Assembly: GCA_013178275.1 (NCBI GenBank)
Contig: JABLWZ010000001.1
Location: forward strand, 1 to 64,000
Direction: 5' to 3'
Length of the DNA: 64,000 nt
Source: Bacillota bacterium
Lineage (GTDB): Bacteria > Bacillota > Ch66 > Ch109
The notes under the pieces are model-generated. The model saw nothing but the letters and a program-made list of their open reading frames with translations. It was not told the DNA's origin and made no database searches. Of the stretch, positions 32,004 through 39,668 are shown piece by piece (positions within the stretch are counted from its first letter, which is position 1; each line of letters begins with the position of its first letter). The translations under genes and the position numbers were made by a program.

Positions 32004-34082
32004 CTAGCTGCTGGTGATGAAAAACTCCTGGGCGTTCAAGGGTTCCTTGCTCCGGTCGCGCACCCGGCGGTAGCTGCCGTCCGGGTTCATTGCCCGCGCC
32101 TTTTCAGTATCCTTCAGGTTTATCTCCAGGAGGTTCTTGATGCGCGAATGGATATCACGGTCCTCGATCGGGAAAAGCAGTTCCACCCGGTGGTCGAGGT
32201 TGCGGCTCATCAGGTCGGCGCTGGAGAGAAAAAGCTTCTCGTTCCCGGCGCTGTAGAAATAGAAGATGCGGCTGTGTTCCAGGAAACGCCCGACGATGCT
32301 GCGCACCCGTATGTTATCGCTCACCCCCGGGAGACCCGGCCTGAGGCAACAGATACCGCGCACGATCAGGTCTATCTCCACCCCCGCGCTCGAGGCGCAG
32401 TAGAGGGCTTGGATTATCTCCTCATCCACCAGGGAGTTGACCTTGGCGATTATCCGGCCCTTGACGCCCCGGCGGGCGTTGGCGGCCTCGCCGCGGATCA
32501 TGGACAGGAATCTCTCCCGCATGCCGGCTGGCGCCGTGACAAGCTTGCGCATGGGCAGCATGCTGGATTGGCCCGAAAGGAAGTTAAACAGGGACGAGGC
32601 GTCATCCCCGATGTCGGGGTCGGCGGTGAACAGCCCCAGGTCGGTATACAGCCTGGCGGTCACGTCGTTGTAGTTGCCGGTCCCCAGGTGGACGTATCGC
32701 CTGAGTTCGTCCTCCTCCTGGCGTACCACCAGGGTCACCTTGCAGTGGGTCTTCAGTCCCGCCAGCCCGTATATCACGTGGCAGCCTGCCTGCTCCAGGC
32801 GCTTGGCCCACACGATGTTGTTCTCCTCGTCGAAACGGGCCCTGATCTCCAGCAGGACGGTGACCTGCTTGCCCCGTCCCACGGCCTGGGCCAGTGCTTC
32901 CACGATAGGCGAGCTGCCGCTGACCCGGTAGAGGGTCTGCTTTATCGCGAGCACCTGTGGGTCCTCAGCCGCCAGGCGGATAAAATCCACCACCTGGTCG
33001 AAGGAATCGTAGGGATGGTGCAGCAGCATATCCTTCCCGGCGATGGCCTTAAACATCTCCCCGCCGTCTTTAAAGACTGTCCCGCGGCGGGGGGTGATGG
33101 TGTCGAAGCAGAGGCTGTCATACCCCGGCAGCGAGGCGAACCTGAACAGCAGGGTCAAATCGAGCGGACCCGAGATTTCGTAGGTCCCGCCCTCCGGCAC
33201 CTCGAACGCCTCCTCCAGGAAGCCTCTAAGTGACGCGTCCATGTCCCGCTCGACCTCCAGGCGAACGACCGAGCCCCATCGGCGCATCTTCAGGGACTGC
33301 TGGATGGTTTCCAACAGGTCCTCGGCCCCTTCCTCGTCGAACCCCAGGTCGGCGTTGCGGGTGACCCGGTAGCAGCCGATGGAGAGGATGCGGAAGCCTC
33401 GAAACAGGGACTTGAGGTTGGTCTTGATCACGTCCTCCAGCAGGATGAAGCAGCGCTCCTTTTTATCGCCCGGCAGCTCCAGCACCCGGTCGAGCACCGA
33501 AGGGACCTGGACCGTGGCAAACAGCGGCTGCCCCTTTTTCTCCTCGTTTTCGAGGAACAGGGCGATGTTCAGGCTGCGGTTCTGCACCAGGGGGAAGGAG
33601 CGGCTTCGGTCCACCACCAGCGGCGTTACCACCGGATAGATGGCCTTGAAGTAGTGGCGTGCAATAAACTTCTTCTGCTTGGGGCGCAGGTCCTTGAGGC
33701 GGAGGAGCCGGAGGTTGTTCCTTCGGAGCTGGGTCTTTAAGGAGTAGCGGAAACAGTGGTACTGCTCGTCGATCATCTGGTGGATGCGCTGTGACACCTT
33801 ACCCATCACTTCCCGGGGGGTGGCGCCCGAGGCGTCGGGCTGGTCGAAGCCAGCCTTGATCTGGTCCCAGATCGAGGCCACCCTCACCATGAAGAACTCG
33901 TCCAGGTTGGAACTCGCGATCGCGGTTAACTTGAGCCTTTCAAACAGGGGGTTCCTTTTGTCCTGGGCCTCCTCCAGCACCCGGTGATTAAACTCCAGCC
34001 AGCTCAGCTCCCGGTTGATGAAGTACTCGATCTGATTCAAGGACTTGGCGACAGCCAAGTTTTTCTTTATCTTCTTGGTCAT
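32004..34082 (-). CDS. ppk: Polyphosphate kinase (PPK1)
   Basis: A 692-aa enzyme that reversibly polymerises the ATP gamma-phosphate into polyphosphate. N-domain INRELSWLEFNHRVLEEAQD, then the phospholipase-D-like catalytic halves with the phospho-histidine region LAGLKTHCKVTLVVR, GTGNYNDVTARLYTDLGLFTAD, and a second conserved His in the SAGNEKLFLSSADLMSRNLDHRVE region. Length and motif order are normal. It is first in the ppk-ppx-HD operon and divergent from a PhoB-like regulator gene. An 11-bp direct repeat of the PhoP/PhoB type lies between them (34333-34353). Confidence 0.95.
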   Translation of the reverse strand: MTKKIKKNLAVAKSLNQIEYFINRELSWLEFNHRVLEEAQDKRNPLFERLKLTAIASSNLDEFFMVRVASIWDQIKAGFDQPDASGATPREVMGKVSQRIHQMIDEQYHCFRYSLKTQLRRNNLRLLRLKDLRPKQKKFIARHYFKAIYPVVTPLVVDRSRSFPLVQNRSLNIALFLENEEKKGQPLFATVQVPSVLDRVLELPGDKKERCFILLEDVIKTNLKSLFRGFRILSIGCYRVTRNADLGFDEEGAEDLLETIQQSLKMRRWGSVVRLEVERDMDASLRGFLEEAFEVPEGGTYEISGPLDLTLLFRFASLPGYDSLCFDTITPRRGTVFKDGGEMFKAIAGKDMLLHHPYDSFDQVVDFIRLAAEDPQVLAIKQTLYRVSGSSPIVEALAQAVGRGKQVTVLLEIRARFDEENNIVWAKRLEQAGCHVIYGLAGLKTHCKVTLVVRQEEDELRRYVHLGTGNYNDVTARLYTDLGLFTADPDIGDDASSLFNFLSGQSSMLPMRKLVTAPAGMRERFLSMIRGEAANARRGVKGRIIAKVNSLVDEEIIQALYCASSAGVEIDLIVRGICCLRPGLPGVSDNIRVRSIVGRFLEHSRIFYFYSAGNEKLFLSSADLMSRNLDHRVELLFPIEDRDIHSRIKNLLEINLKDTEKARAMNPDGSYRRVRDRSKEPLNAQEFFITSS

Positions 34083-34183
34083 GGTCTGCTTCGAACCCCG
34101 CTGGCCGTTTTTCTACCCCTATTTTAGCATAACGAATATAATAACGTCTGGCTATCAAATTGCTACTGCAGGGCTCCCGTGTT

Positions 34184-34219
34184 TTCTGTCGCTCCATTTG
34201 CAGGTTATCCGATTATCGC
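34184..34219 (+). repeat. Dispersed intergenic repeat (TTCTGTCGCTCCA type), copy 1
   Basis: About 36 bp, from TTCTGTCGCTCCA through AGGTTATCCGATTATCGC, similar to 57706-57741. The core CTGTCGCTCCA also occurs at 20447-20457 and, inverted, near 101-111. Confidence 0.6.
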
Positions 34220-34332
34220 CCCAGCGATTGACGGGTACCCCTGATTCCAAGCTCTCCATCGCTTCTAGCTGCACTGGACCTGTTACTCCGCCGTGGACGA
34301 GTGGGACAGTTTGCCGAAAAATTTTTACCCTT

Positions 34333-34353
34333 TTTTAATAATGTTTTAATAAT
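34333..34353. promoter_or_regulatory. 11-bp direct repeat TTTTAATAAT-N1-TTTTAATAAT
   Basis: Two identical 10-mers with 11-bp periodicity, like PhoP/PhoB boxes, between divergent ppk and the PhoB-like regulator. Confidence 0.5.
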
Positions 34354-34556
34354 CGTGGTTTAAAATAAGGCTACCTCGTAAACTTCAACTTCACTACTGG
34401 GCAGGTATAAAAGGCCTGCCATCTCTTTTTTATGCTTTTCACCACTTTTTTCCGGTTGGGGTAAGTGATAGAATATGGAAAAACAAAGCTGTTTTTGCCC
34501 GGTCCAAGGGCCGGCCGTCTATATAGTTTGGGACGAACGGGGAGATACAAGCTCGA

Positions 34557-35252
34557 ATGAAAGAAAAGATCCTGATCGTGGACGATGAAGCCAGTATCGT
34601 CAAGCTGGTCGACTACAACCTGGACAAAGAGGGATTCCAGACCATCGTTTCCCGGAGCGGGGATGATGCCTGGGAGAAGATCGTCCGCGAGCGGCCGGAC
34701 CTGGTGGTGCTCGACGTGATGCTGCCAGGCGTGGACGGCCTCACCCTGCTGAAGAAGATGCGCCAGGAAAAGCTGAACCTTCCGGTGATAATGTTAACCG
34801 CCCGGGGGGAGGAGATCGACCGGGTGATGGGCCTGGAGTTGGGCTGCGACGACTATGTTACCAAACCCTTCAGCCCCCGGGAACTGGTGGCCCGGGTCAA
34901 GGCGGTCCTGCGCCGGTCCCAGGAGGCGGGGTGGCAGGCGTCACGGCGGATAACCATCGGTCGGCTGGTGATAGACCTCGACCAGTACGAGGCCAGGGTC
35001 GACGGGGAGGAGTTGTCTCTGACCCCCAAGGAGTTCGAACTGCTCGCGTACATGGCCCAGAACCGCGGTCGGGTGGTGACCAGAGGGCTCCTGCTGGAGA
35101 AGGTCTGGGGCTACGATTACCAGGGCGACACCAGGATCGTAGATGTCAATATCAGCCACCTGAGGGACAAGGTCGAAAAAGACCCTTAAAACCCGGAGCT
35201 GATCAAGACCGTCAGGGGGGTCGGCTACCGGATAGTCCCCGACCGGGGGTAA
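34557..35252 (+). pseudogene. PhoB/PhoP-like response regulator with premature stop codon
   Basis: The open part, 34557-35189, encodes 210 aa: an intact receiver (D10-E11, D53 in VVLDVMLPG, T81, K103 in VTKPF) and most of a winged-helix domain (LTPKEFELLAYMAQ, VWGYDYQGDTRIVDVNISHL). It stops at TAA (35187-35189) after KVEKDP. Translation past the stop in the same frame gives NPELIKTVRG then VGYRIVPDRG and ends at 35252, exactly the missing wing strands of the family. One base change (AAA or GAA to TAA) explains this. Either the gene is inactivated, the truncated form is tolerated, or the read is wrong. The expected PhoR kinase does not follow. Confidence 0.85.
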
Positions 35253-35405
35253 AGGGGCAAATCAGCAGTTGGTAATCCTGGAATCTTGTGCTATCATATA
35301 TAAGGCACTTTTTTGTTTTATAACGTAGGGGTACATTCATCTCTTGGAAATTTACGTTCATTACCTTTTCAGCGAGGTAAAAATCCGGTAGGGGGAGAAT
35401 CTTCT

Positions 35406-35615
35406 TTGTTTAAGCGGTTGTTTTCCAGGTTCTTTAAAGACCCTAACTATATCGGGACCCACCACGAACCTGCCGTTGGCAGGACCAACGCCAACCGGGT
35501 TCTTTTTACTCCCAACGCGGAACTGAACCCGGGTGCGGTCAAAACCGACGATATCCCGGCCTCCCGGAGAAGACAGCGGCAGAGGATGAGGCCGAATCGC
35601 CGGCCAAAACAATAA
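35406..35615 (+). CDS. Small basic hypothetical protein, 69 aa
   Basis: A short Arg/Lys-rich protein: hydrophobic-basic start LFKRLFSRFFKDPN and a C-terminal RRRQRQRMRPNRRPKQ tail. I choose TTG at 35406 because GGGGGAGA lies 7-8 nt upstream; the longer frame from 35313 lacks a ribosome site. No domain is known. The basic tail could bind nucleic acid; this is speculation. Confidence 0.45.
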   Translation: MFKRLFSRFFKDPNYIGTHHEPAVGRTNANRVLFTPNAELNPGAVKTDDIPASRRRQRQRMRPNRRPKQ

Positions 35616-35718
35616 AACCAGCGCCATCCTGACACCCGGCAGGGGAGTTCTTAAACGGTTGTATTTCCCGCCCTATCCCTTATAATAACCGGAGGGACCA
35701 TTGGATTAAGAAAAGACA

Positions 35719-36198
35719 GTGGAGTATTTGCCGGTGGAAAACCGTCAGCAGGCCTATTCCTCAAAACAAGTCTCAAAAATCCTGGGGATCTCGCTGCGCC
35801 AGCTGCAGTACTGGGACGAGAAGGGACTGCTCAAACCCTCGATCATCCCCGCCAGCGGCCGCGGGACGCTTCGCTACTACAGCTTTTCCGACCTGGTTCA
35901 GTTGAAGCTTATCAAGCGTTTCCGGGACGAGCAGATAAGCCTGCGCAAGATCGCCAGGGCCATCGAGTATCTGCAGAGGCAGATAGAGGAAGGCCAGCTC
36001 AACCTGATCGATCCTTTTACCGAACTTTCCTTCGTTACAGACGGCAAATCCATCTATCTGCTGACCGAGGATAAAAAGATAGCGATAAGCCTGGTGCTGA
36101 TGGGACAGTTGGTGTGGCACATACCGCTTGAAAACCTTATCACCGAGGTGAAAGAACTTGAGTCCCGGGCGGGAGGGCAGAAAACCGCGAGCCGATAG
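35719..36198 (+). CDS. MerR-family transcriptional regulator
   Basis: A 159-aa regulator. The MerR winged-helix is clear: YSSKQVSKILGISLRQLQYWDEKGLLKPS followed by TLRYYSFSDLVQLKLIKRFRDEQISLRKI and a dimer helix (about 68-95). The C-terminal 60 residues form a small domain (FTELSFVTDGKSIYLLTED) unlike metal-binding MerR tails, as no paired Cys are present. GTG at 35719 is the furthest start; GTG at 35734 is possible. Target genes are not evident: the 3' neighbour lies on the other strand. Confidence 0.82.
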   Translation: MEYLPVENRQQAYSSKQVSKILGISLRQLQYWDEKGLLKPSIIPASGRGTLRYYSFSDLVQLKLIKRFRDEQISLRKIARAIEYLQRQIEEGQLNLIDPFTELSFVTDGKSIYLLTEDKKIAISLVLMGQLVWHIPLENLITEVKELESRAGGQKTASR

Positions 36199-36570
36199 AT
36201 CGGGGCTGGAAGGTCCTGCTCATTAAAATGCTCCTGAAGAGGGCGTTATTTCTTTTTACGGGGTTTTTCCTTTTTCGCGATTTTAAACCTGGTGCAAGCG
36301 ATTTTAAAAAGCAGGTCCCGGGAGACCGAGCACATCGCCACCGGCCTCAATATCCATCCGAGATCTTAAACGGCCTCCGAAACAATAAACATAATAAAAT
36401 GTCGGACAGGAAAAAATAGAAGGGATTTTTGGAAAGACAAAGTCTCATCCCGTAAAAAAATCGACATGAAATTATTTCCCGGGAAATAATTTGTAGATTT
36501 GTAAAACCGGGCCTAATCACAATAAAACAACAACCAAGGAATGGTGCCAAAGAAGAAATGGATAAATCAT
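36199..36570. other. Gene-free stretch with a 24-bp palindrome
   Basis: No gene is supported. It contains a perfect 24-bp palindrome at 36469-36492 and AT-rich DNA. Confidence 0.5.
36469..36492. repeat. Perfect 24-bp palindrome around CCCGGG
   Basis: AAATTATTTCCC (36469-36480) is followed directly by its exact reverse complement, with no loop. No T-run follows, so it is not a normal terminator. It may be an operator for a dimeric protein. Confidence 0.7.
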
Positions 36571-37242
36571 TCAACGGTATCTGATATTAATGACAGTCCT
36601 TGATAAAGGAAAATCCGATTTTTCAATAATAGGTGCTATGAGTCCACGGGGGTCGGCCATGTCGGAGACAGCCAGGTATGGGATCTCAAACACCGGTATA
36701 CCCACATAGTGAGGGGTGTATTCGACCTCCTGGAAATAGATATTCAGGGTATTTTCGGTCAGGTAGTAGCCCTGCTCCGGGGAAATGCTCTCAAACTCAT
36801 TGATCTGGGGCCAATCCTTTTTCTTGAACTCTTCTTTGATGATGACGTTTATCCGGTCCAGATAGTCGCTGCCCGGCTCAAACTGCTCAGACAGCTGATA
36901 GTTATGCCCGGTATCCAGGCTGAAGTTCAGGGAACTCGCGACAGTACGTCCATTGGCCGCCTGCTCGGGGAAGGAATAAACCTCGAAATACAGGCTCAAT
37001 ACCCCGTTCAGGTTGACCCCCACCTGGTACGTCAGGGTGATCTCCGTACTGTCCGGCTCATAAGCCGGATGGAGGTTGTCGGGGTTAGTGGTCAGGTCGT
37101 CTACCAGGGATTTGATCTGCTCGTTGATGCGCCTCTGCGCCGCAGTATTTGGCAGACCCTCCACCCGGGGATAATCGATCTTAACCGTCGAATCACGGAT
37201 TTCCTCGTTTACCAGCTCGGCGCTGTACCCTTCTTCCCTCAT
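36571..37242 (-). CDS. DUF3298/PdaC-like domain protein, 223 aa
   Basis: A soluble alpha/beta protein of the DUF4163-DUF3298 type, seen in the extracytoplasmic part of RsiV and PdaC. Landmarks are VKIDYPRVEGLPNTAAQRRIN, the strand YQVGVNLNGVLSLYFEVYSF, SLNFSLDTGHNYQLSEQF and a C-terminal ENTLNIYFQEVEYTPHYVG. Relatives are usually exported and anchored, but no signal peptide or membrane helix is visible here. It stands alone on the minus strand. Ligand unknown. Confidence 0.72.
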   Translation of the reverse strand: MREEGYSAELVNEEIRDSTVKIDYPRVEGLPNTAAQRRINEQIKSLVDDLTTNPDNLHPAYEPDSTEITLTYQVGVNLNGVLSLYFEVYSFPEQAANGRTVASSLNFSLDTGHNYQLSEQFEPGSDYLDRINVIIKEEFKKKDWPQINEFESISPEQGYYLTENTLNIYFQEVEYTPHYVGIPVFEIPYLAVSDMADPRGLIAPIIEKSDFPLSRTVINIRYR

Positions 37243-37444
37243 GATTGATCCTCCTTTGACTCTTAAAAAAGATTAGCAGCCCCGGTTTCAGGTTATTCAG
37301 GCCGGCTTCCCGGTATTCGGTAAAGTAGACCTCACAACACGCCAGGGCTAAAAAAATAGCATGATTTTACAAGTCAACTGAGGTAATATTTGCTTAAATA
37401 AAACAGATAACCTGGTTGCTTGGATAAAAAATGGGGGTGAAAAA

Positions 37445-38572
37445 ATGAGGATCGAGACCCTGGCGGTACACGCCGGGCTCCATATCGACAAGGCCACCAG
37501 ATCGGTCGCGCCGCCGATAAACCTGTCCACCACCTTTGAGCGTGATGCAAATGGGGATTACCCCGGTGGGTACGTCTATTCAAGGGGGGCCAATCCCAAC
37601 CGGGATGACCTGGAGCAGGCCATGTGCGTTCTGGAGGGAGGGGTCGGAGCGGCCGCGTTCTCCTCCGGGATGGCGGCGATACTGAGCGTATTTCAGTCAC
37701 TGGCCCCGGGGGACCACGTCGTCGCGCCGGACGACGTCTATCGCGGAACAGCGCACCTGCTGGAGGATGTGATGTCTTCCTGGGGCCTCGGGTTGGACTT
37801 CGTCGACCTGACCGACCCCGGCCGGCTGGAAGCGGCAGTAAGGCCAGAAACCCGCCTGGTCTGGCTGGAGACCCCCTCCAACCCGCTGCTCCGGATTACC
37901 GATATCGAGAGAACGGCGGCCATCGCGCATTCAAACAACGCCATCTGCGTCTGCGACAGCACCCTGGCCACACCGGCGCTGACCCGGCCTTTAGACTTGG
38001 GGGCTGACCTGGTTGTTCACTCCACCACCAAGTACCTGGGAGGCCACGGTGACGTCCTGGGGGGGATAGTCGTATCCCGGGCGGATGACGACTTTTTCAA
38101 AAAGATAAAAAGGATTCAGTATCTGGGGGGAGCGGTCCCCTCGCCGTTCGAGTGCTGGCTGGTAATGCGGGGATTGAAGACCCTGCCCTACCGTGTCCGC
38201 GCCCACTCGGAGAACGCCCTGGCAGTAGCGGAGTACCTGGCGGGGCATCCAGAGGTGGAAAGGGTGTACTACCCGGGGCTGACTGGCCACCCGGGATGGG
38301 AGATCGCGAAGCAACAGATGGGTGGATTCGGGGGGATCATCTCCTTCCAGGTCCGCGGCGGGAGAGAAAAGGCCTTCGACATGGCGGGCCGGGTCCGGAT
38401 TATCGTTCGTGCCACCAGCCTGGGTGGACCGGTCAGCCTGATCGAGCACCGCGCCTCCTATGAGGGGCCCGGGACCAGGGCCCCGGAAAACCTGCTGCGG
38501 CTGTCGGTAGGCTTGGAGCACCCTGACGACCTGATCGAAGACCTGGCCGGGGCGTTGGATAGTAGGAGGTAA
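37445..38572 (+). CDS. Trans-sulfuration PLP enzyme (cystathionine gamma-synthase/lyase family)
   Basis: A 375-aa fold-type I PLP enzyme. The N-terminal start TLAVHAGLHIDKATRSVAPP, VYSRGANPNRDDLEQAM, the cofactor-stacking Tyr region, CDSTLATPALTRPLDLGADLVVHSTTKYLGGHGD with the Schiff-base lysine in STTKYLGGH, and the C-terminal LLRLSVGLEHPDDLIEDL are all normal. Members make cystathionine, split it, or release H2S, methanethiol or homocysteine. Sequence alone does not tell these apart. ATG after GGGGGTGAAAAA at 37445. No T-box or S-box leader is seen. A 48-aa gene follows after 4 bp. Confidence 0.9.
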   Translation: MRIETLAVHAGLHIDKATRSVAPPINLSTTFERDANGDYPGGYVYSRGANPNRDDLEQAMCVLEGGVGAAAFSSGMAAILSVFQSLAPGDHVVAPDDVYRGTAHLLEDVMSSWGLGLDFVDLTDPGRLEAAVRPETRLVWLETPSNPLLRITDIERTAAIAHSNNAICVCDSTLATPALTRPLDLGADLVVHSTTKYLGGHGDVLGGIVVSRADDDFFKKIKRIQYLGGAVPSPFECWLVMRGLKTLPYRVRAHSENALAVAEYLAGHPEVERVYYPGLTGHPGWEIAKQQMGGFGGIISFQVRGGREKAFDMAGRVRIIVRATSLGGPVSLIEHRASYEGPGTRAPENLLRLSVGLEHPDDLIEDLAGALDSRR

Positions 38573-38576
38573 AACT

Positions 38577-38723
38577 ATGGCTGGACCCAGGCGGATAAAA
38601 ATCGGGCATCAGCACTTCCTGCGGGGGGGCGGGGGAGCCCACAAGGTAAAGACCCGACTGACCCAGCGCTACCTCTGCCGCAAGAGCAAGAGTCAAAAAA
38701 CCCGGGACCGGGACGAGCAATAA
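38577..38723 (+). CDS. Small very basic protein, 48 aa
   Basis: A short frame with a strong ribosome site (GGAGGT, 8 nt before ATG 38577), 4 bp after the trans-sulfuration gene, so probably co-translated. The peptide is rich in Arg/Lys/Gly/His (MAGPRRIKIGHQHF, a GGGG turn, KTRLTQRYLCRKSKS) with one Cys and no known domain. It could bind RNA or phosphate, but nothing in the sequence proves this. Confidence 0.55.
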   Translation: MAGPRRIKIGHQHFLRGGGGAHKVKTRLTQRYLCRKSKSQKTRDRDEQ

Positions 38724-38728
38724 AAAAA

Positions 38729-38753
38729 CCAGGCGATTCTATCGATCACCTGG
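38729..38753 (-). terminator. Intrinsic terminator of the second zinc-ribbon gene
   Basis: On the minus strand CCAGGTGAT pairs with ATCGCCTGG, followed by seven T. It ends the 38776 gene. Confidence 0.75.
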
Positions 38754-38775
38754 GGAGACCATTGTGAGAGTGAGA

Positions 38776-39069
38776 TTACTCCAAAACCTCCCAGCAGTCG
38801 AGGCAGTAGTAAAAACCTGGTACGAGTGGCTGTTGGCAGGAGCTGCAGGTAGGTACCTCTCCCTTCTGGGTTTTGGGTGCGACGATTTTAAGCCGCCGTG
38901 GTTTCTTGTCGTCACCCGGTTTATTATTCTCACAGGCCTCGATGAAAGCCGCCCCCGAGGTCGCCAGACGTTCGGGTAGCTGGCTCAGGGTAGTAACGGC
39001 CTCGGTGTATAGACCTCTGGTGGTCAGGGTTATAATAACCACCGGGTCATCCGGGGCCTCTTCCGGCAT
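38776..39069 (-). CDS. Zinc-ribbon protein under sigma-54 control (module 2)
   Basis: A protein of 97 aa or somewhat longer: a helical N-terminal half (VVIITLTTRGLYTEAVTTLSQ), a Lys/Pro linker and a C-terminal zinc ribbon CSSCQQPLVPGFYYCLDC ending WEVLE. This ribbon aligns with CKNCQEKLEPNWTYCPFC-FEVVE of the module 1 protein, position by position in its Cys, Leu, Pro and Tyr. The ATG at 39069 has no ribosome site; the frame stays open to an ATT at 39144 preceded by AAGGAG and GGGGGGGAG, giving a possible 25-residue extension. It lies behind the sigma-54 promoter at 39178-39193 and ends at a terminator. Confidence 0.72.
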   Translation of the reverse strand: MPEEAPDDPVVIITLTTRGLYTEAVTTLSQLPERLATSGAAFIEACENNKPGDDKKPRRLKIVAPKTQKGEVPTCSSCQQPLVPGFYYCLDCWEVLE

Positions 39070-39177
39070 CGAAAGATGCGGAAGGTGTTTCTGTCTCTCG
39101 TAGGGTAAGAGACTGTTGTTTAAAACGGGTTTTATCTGTCTAATATTTCTCCCCCCCTAACTCCTTGTTACATTATT

Positions 39178-39193
39178 CGCAAGTATCATGCCA
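39178..39193 (-). promoter_or_regulatory. Sigma-54 (-24/-12) promoter, minus strand
   Basis: Read on the minus strand: TGGCAT-GATAC-TTGCG, one mismatch at the edge of each consensus box, with GG and GC exactly 10 nt apart. It points at the zinc-ribbon gene. Confidence 0.75.
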
Positions 39194-39226
39194 AGTGAAT
39201 AAACCCCTGATTATAGGCATTTTATG

Positions 39227-39257
39227 GCATCGGCCCGGGTCACCGCCGATGCTTTTT
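39227..39257 (+). terminator. Hairpin with T-run (possible attenuator)
   Basis: GCATCGGC (39227-39234) pairs with GCCGATGC (39245-39252), then T5. It has terminator form on the + strand, yet no + strand gene lies within 500 bp upstream; it may be a leader attenuator for the 35-aa frame at 39317. Confidence 0.55.
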
Positions 39258-39316
39258 CGCATCGAATTTATCGTTTTCGGGGGATCGACATTTTTCATGG
39301 AGGGAAGGCATTACTG

Positions 39317-39424
39317 ATGAGTACCGAAGTCTTCCGCAACAGCAGCTACCGCCAAATGAAAAAAGGTGCAATCCAGTACCCGGTCGGGACGCCGATGCGG
39401 TTCGGCATCGATCAACGGACATAA
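39317..39424 (+). CDS. Possible 35-aa peptide
   Basis: A short frame, MSTEVFRNSSYRQMKKGAIQ and on to FGIDQRT, with GGAGGGAAGG upstream of ATG 39317 and a terminator-like hairpin before it. It sits between the module 2 activator and the zinc-ribbon promoter. Its 3' half overlaps a GATGC-N6-GCATC inverted repeat, so the DNA may serve regulation rather than coding. Confidence 0.35.
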   Translation: MSTEVFRNSSYRQMKKGAIQYPVGTPMRFGIDQRT

Positions 39425-39466
39425 CCATATTACCTGGTAAATTAAAGCCAAAAACAGATCGCCCCC

Positions 39467-39482
39467 GATGCAATAATGCATC
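39467..39482. promoter_or_regulatory. Candidate enhancer palindrome GATGCA-N4-TGCATC
   Basis: The core ATGCA-ATAA-TGCAT matches the core of the module 1 palindromes. It extends to a 10-bp perfect stem (39463-39486). It is about 275 bp upstream of the minus-strand sigma-54 promoter, a plausible enhancer distance. Confidence 0.5.
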
Positions 39483-39576
39483 GGGGCGGTAACAGCATCG
39501 ATAAAGACCTTCAAATATCTAATCACATTCCCAGCTCAGTCGAGCTTCCTTACCGCTGACAGATAAACAGAATAAA

Positions 39577-39601
39577 AAGCCCGGCACCTTGCACCGGGCT
39601 T
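39577..39601. terminator. Bidirectional hairpin terminator
   Basis: AAGCCCGG (39577-39584) pairs with CCGGGCTT (39594-39601), about 70 bp beyond the stop codon of the module 2 activator. Confidence 0.65.
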
Positions 39602-39668
39602 CAATTATACCTATCAAGGGCATCATTTCACATTGATCACGAAAGATAATCAGTCCTGACTAATATCA

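Larger units (their letters stand above)
34083..34556. other. Intergenic region between ppk and the PhoB-like gene
   Basis: No gene is seen. It holds a dispersed repeat (34184-34219), an 11-bp direct repeat (34333-34353), and a GGCAGG...CCTGCC hairpin near 34399-34420 followed by TCTCTTTTTT that may be an attenuator or terminator for + strand transcripts. Confidence 0.5.

Noticed and set aside
31228..33233. Long + strand reading frames opposite ppx and ppk (259 and 422 aa)
   Set aside because: Antisense shadows of highly conserved genes; no recognisable protein motifs.
34557..35252. Stop-codon readthrough as a recoded amino acid in the PhoB-like gene
   Set aside because: The codon is TAA, which is not used for selenocysteine or pyrrolysine; a simple nonsense change is the better reading.
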